64,000 nucleotides of DNA from Lachnospiraceae bacterium A4 (GTDB lineage Bacteria; Bacillota; Clostridia; Lachnospirales; Lachnospiraceae): positions 382,114 through 446,113 of the forward strand of contig KE159527.1 of the NCBI GenBank assembly GCA_000403215.2, written 5' to 3'. Position numbers and translations under genes: made by a program. Every line of letters begins with the position of its first letter. Position 1 is the first letter of the stretch. The notes under the pieces are model-generated. The model did not search any database. It was given only the letters and a program-made list of their open reading frames with translations, and was not told the origin of the DNA. This document shows positions 61,947 to 64,000 of this stretch, piece after piece.

Positions 61947-63317
61947 TCATGCCTCCCTGCCTACAGGCAGCCACTTCCCACTCAGAAAGCGTCCTGTAAA
62001 AATCACGGAACGGGCTGTCCAGTCCGCGAACATGCCAATCCACACTGCCATCGGTCCAAACTGGTAAACCTTGACTAGAAAAATACACAAGACCACCCGG
62101 CAGCACCACATCGTAACCGTGGAGACAATCATGGAAAACTGTACATCCCCAGCCGCCCGCAGTCCATAAGAGATGATAAAGGACCCTACCCATGCAAACG
62201 GCTTGACAATGGTAATCGCTGTGACCATCTCAAAACACAGCTTGGCAGATGCCGCCTCCATGCCGGCAAGCCAAGTGACAGGCTTCGTGATTGCAAACAC
62301 CACAAGACAGGAGATTACTATGCTGACCCACGCCGCCTTTGTCAGCTTCACAATATAATACTTTGCCTCCTCATACCTGCCCGCGCCGATGCACTGCCCG
62401 ACTACGGTCATCAGCCCGATGCCAATCCCAATCCCGCATATTCCATTTAATCCTTCCAAGATACTTGCCATCGCCTGCGCTGCGATCGCTGCCGTTCCCA
62501 TCGTCGAGACCGTAGACTGAATCGCCAGCTTGCCAAACTGAAACATTCCATTCTCAATGCCAGACGGAATCCCGATTGCCATAATCTTCCAGATTAAGGG
62601 CATATCCGGCCTGAACCTGAGATAGTCTCTGATTACGATTACCTGACGCGGTTTGCGCAGCGCCGCAAATACGACAATCATAGAAAAAACTCTTGATATC
62701 AGCGTGGCAAGTGCAGCGCCGCCGACACTCCACTTGAAACCATAGATCAGCACAACATTCCCTGCAATGTTCAACAAATTAGCATAAATAGACACCTTCA
62801 TCGGAAAGCTGGAATTTCCCCCTGCCCTGAAAAGCGCAGTTCCCACGCTAAAGAGCGCCAGAAAAGGATAGGAAACCACCGTAATCAAAAAATATACAAG
62901 GCAGTCTTTCATCACCTCTTCTTCTACCTCTCCGAATATCAGGCGAAGGAGCCGCTCTCCTCCCAACAGACAGATCAGCATTACCACCGTCGAGATTACT
63001 GTCACCGTGAGTACCACCTGTCTGGCTGCTTTGTTGGTCTCCTGCGCATTCCCACTGCCAAGATACTGCGAACATATGATTGCAGCACCTGCCGCCATCG
63101 CCGAAAAGACCTGAATCACTAAATTATTAAAAGAATCAACAAGCGAAACAGCAGAAATTGCTTCACTGCCGACCGTTGACACCATCATCGTATCCACCAT
63201 ACCCATAAAAGAGTTTAGCAGCTGCTCTACGACAATCGGAACTAGCAATAAGAATAACGCACGGTTGTCAAACAAGAGAGGCTTCTGGCTGATTTGTTTT
63301 TTATCATATAGTTTCAT
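61947..63317 (-). CDS. MATE-family efflux transporter
   Basis: The 456-residue integral membrane protein has 12 predicted helices in two homologous halves, each with the pattern PIVVEQLLNS-like start and GxGxG/AAGAAI motifs. It should export drugs or metabolites using a Na+ or H+ gradient. The substrate is not evident. It lies 75 bp before the AAA gene and 27 bp after the HAD gene. Confidence 0.92.
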   Translation of the reverse strand: MKLYDKKQISQKPLLFDNRALFLLLVPIVVEQLLNSFMGMVDTMMVSTVGSEAISAVSLVDSFNNLVIQVFSAMAAGAAIICSQYLGSGNAQETNKAARQVVLTVTVISTVVMLICLLGGERLLRLIFGEVEEEVMKDCLVYFLITVVSYPFLALFSVGTALFRAGGNSSFPMKVSIYANLLNIAGNVVLIYGFKWSVGGAALATLISRVFSMIVVFAALRKPRQVIVIRDYLRFRPDMPLIWKIMAIGIPSGIENGMFQFGKLAIQSTVSTMGTAAIAAQAMASILEGLNGICGIGIGIGLMTVVGQCIGAGRYEEAKYYIVKLTKAAWVSIVISCLVVFAITKPVTWLAGMEAASAKLCFEMVTAITIVKPFAWVGSFIISYGLRAAGDVQFSMIVSTVTMWCCRVVLCIFLVKVYQFGPMAVWIGMFADWTARSVIFTGRFLSGKWLPVGREA

Positions 63318-63344
63318 TGGTTTGACCTTTTTTAATTCTAACTG

Positions 63345-64000
63345 TTATTGATTCATCTGTTTTAAAACATCTGCTATTTCCATTGGTGTTTCCACAAAGG
63401 TCTGCGCGCCATGCTCTATCAAAAATGCTTTGTCCCGAAATCCCCACAGCACACTGATACAGGGAAGCCCCGCATTTTTCGCTGTTGCCAAATCTACGTC
63501 AGAATCCCCCACATATACTGCCTCTTCCTTTGTCCTGCCAAGCTCCTCCAACGCAAGAAACACACTGTCCGGCTGCGGCTTCCTTCTCAGATTCTCGCGG
63601 TCGCCGATTGCGACCTCTACCTGCGAAAAATATCGGTTGTTTAAATCCTGCACCGCCGAATCTATCTTATTGGAGACAATCGCCATCGTATAACCATTGT
63701 TTTTTAATTCCTGCAAAAGTTCTGGTATGCCATCATACGCTTTTGTCGTGTCATTGCAATGCACTCCATAGTATTCCTTAAAAATATCAAATGCGCGTTC
63801 AAACTGCGGATTGTCCTCGCCGCCGGGCACTGCGCGGCACATAAGCTGCTTCACGCCATTTCCAACAAAGCGGCGTACCTCCTCCAAGGTGCGCTCTGGC
63901 ATTCCGCAGGTTTTCAATGCATAATTTGTCGCGTTCTTCAAATCCTCCAATGTATCTAAAAGCGTACCATCCAAATCAAAAATGACTGTTGTTATCTTTG
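63345..64000 (-). CDS. HAD-family phosphatase, phosphoglycolate phosphatase-like (5' end outside window)
   Basis: The frame is open to the right edge, so the start is missing. Codons visible upstream read KITTVIFDLDGTLLDT, the HAD motif I with both catalytic Asp residues. Motif II (Ser/Thr) is in IVSNK, motif III Lys in RKPQPDS, and motif IV is GDSDVDLATAKNAG. About 218 codons are visible, close to the whole 215-220 of the Gph/PpaX group. It hydrolyses small phosphate esters in the cytosol. Confidence 0.92.
   Translation of the reverse strand, partial: KITTVIFDLDGTLLDTLEDLKNATNYALKTCGMPERTLEEVRRFVGNGVKQLMCRAVPGGEDNPQFERAFDIFKEYYGVHCNDTTKAYDGIPELLQELKNNGYTMAIVSNKIDSAVQDLNNRYFSQVEVAIGDRENLRRKPQPDSVFLALEELGRTKEEAVYVGDSDVDLATAKNAGLPCISVLWGFRDKAFLIEHGAQTFVETPMEIADVLKQMNQ

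Noticed and set aside
1-64000. CRISPR array, tRNA, rRNA, integrase or insertion sequence
   Set aside because: No regularly spaced repeats, tRNA-like cloverleaf, transposase or recombinase motif was found on either strand.

Overview
The window looks like a low-to-mid GC Clostridia chromosome, most probably Lachnospiraceae. Ribosome binding sites are strong AGGAGG type. There is a BatA/MoxR/DUF58/ABC gene cluster, a butyryl-CoA:acetate-type CoA-transferase, an orphan biotin synthase behind a BirA-like operator, and a type VIIb-like secretion locus. I saw no rRNA, tRNA, CRISPR array or insertion sequence. Nearly all genes are on the minus strand. Both ends cut through genes: a giant VWA protein at the left and a HAD phosphatase at the right.

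Layout. (1) 1-10647: a seven-gene minus-strand operon with its own promoter. It encodes a surface protein, an ABC exporter, a membrane protein with a Gln/Gly/Ser-rich stretch, a MoxR AAA+ ATPase, a DUF58 protein and a very large BatA/VWA/glutamine-amidotransferase-like membrane protein. (2) 10650-14607: galactokinase, a putative esterase, a CoA-transferase and a coiled-coil membrane protein. A CheX-like/receiver fusion at 14729-16027 points the other way. (3) 16040-52301: the most interesting part, described below. (4) 52446-64000: an XRE regulator, a cell-wall amidase, bioB, a WYL regulator, a GNAT acetyltransferase, an unknown protein, ptsI with fruK, an AAA-ATPase/nuclease-like protein, a MATE exporter and a HAD phosphatase.

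The central unit is about 36 kb of uninterrupted minus-strand genes, mostly overlapping or less than 40 bp apart. It starts at a perfect sigma-A promoter (TTGACA, 17 bp, TATAAT; 52240-52268) and ends at a long inverted repeat (16040-16084). Two copies of the palindrome ACTCTATAGAGT sit directly on and upstream of the -35 box, and a small XRE regulator is divergently encoded next to them. The promoter-proximal genes form a type VII secretion core: an EssC ATPase with an N-terminal FHA domain, a YukD/EsaB ubiquitin-like protein, four WXG100-size helical proteins and a lipoprotein. They are followed by a phospho-signalling set: a VWA-FHA protein, a PP2C phosphatase and a Ser/Thr kinase with TPRs. 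Next come surface TPR, LRR and VWA proteins. Then comes a Dlt-like cassette (SGNH protein, lipoprotein, carrier protein, MBOAT transferase, amino-acid adenylating enzyme) that also holds an Asp/Glu-family racemase and a glutamine-dependent asparagine synthetase. The distal part has two transglutaminase-fold proteins, a VanX-like M15 peptidase, an O-antigen-ligase-like protein, and a second MBOAT with an AlgJ/AlgX-like partner.

My reading, which is inference, is one co-regulated cell-envelope programme. It would couple a type VII-like secretion machine to a carrier-protein-based aminoacylation of a surface polymer with an amino acid that is probably not D-alanine, with kinase/phosphatase/FHA control. 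By eye much of the island is more AT-rich than its flanks, which suggests acquisition as a block, but I found no integrase or attachment sites.
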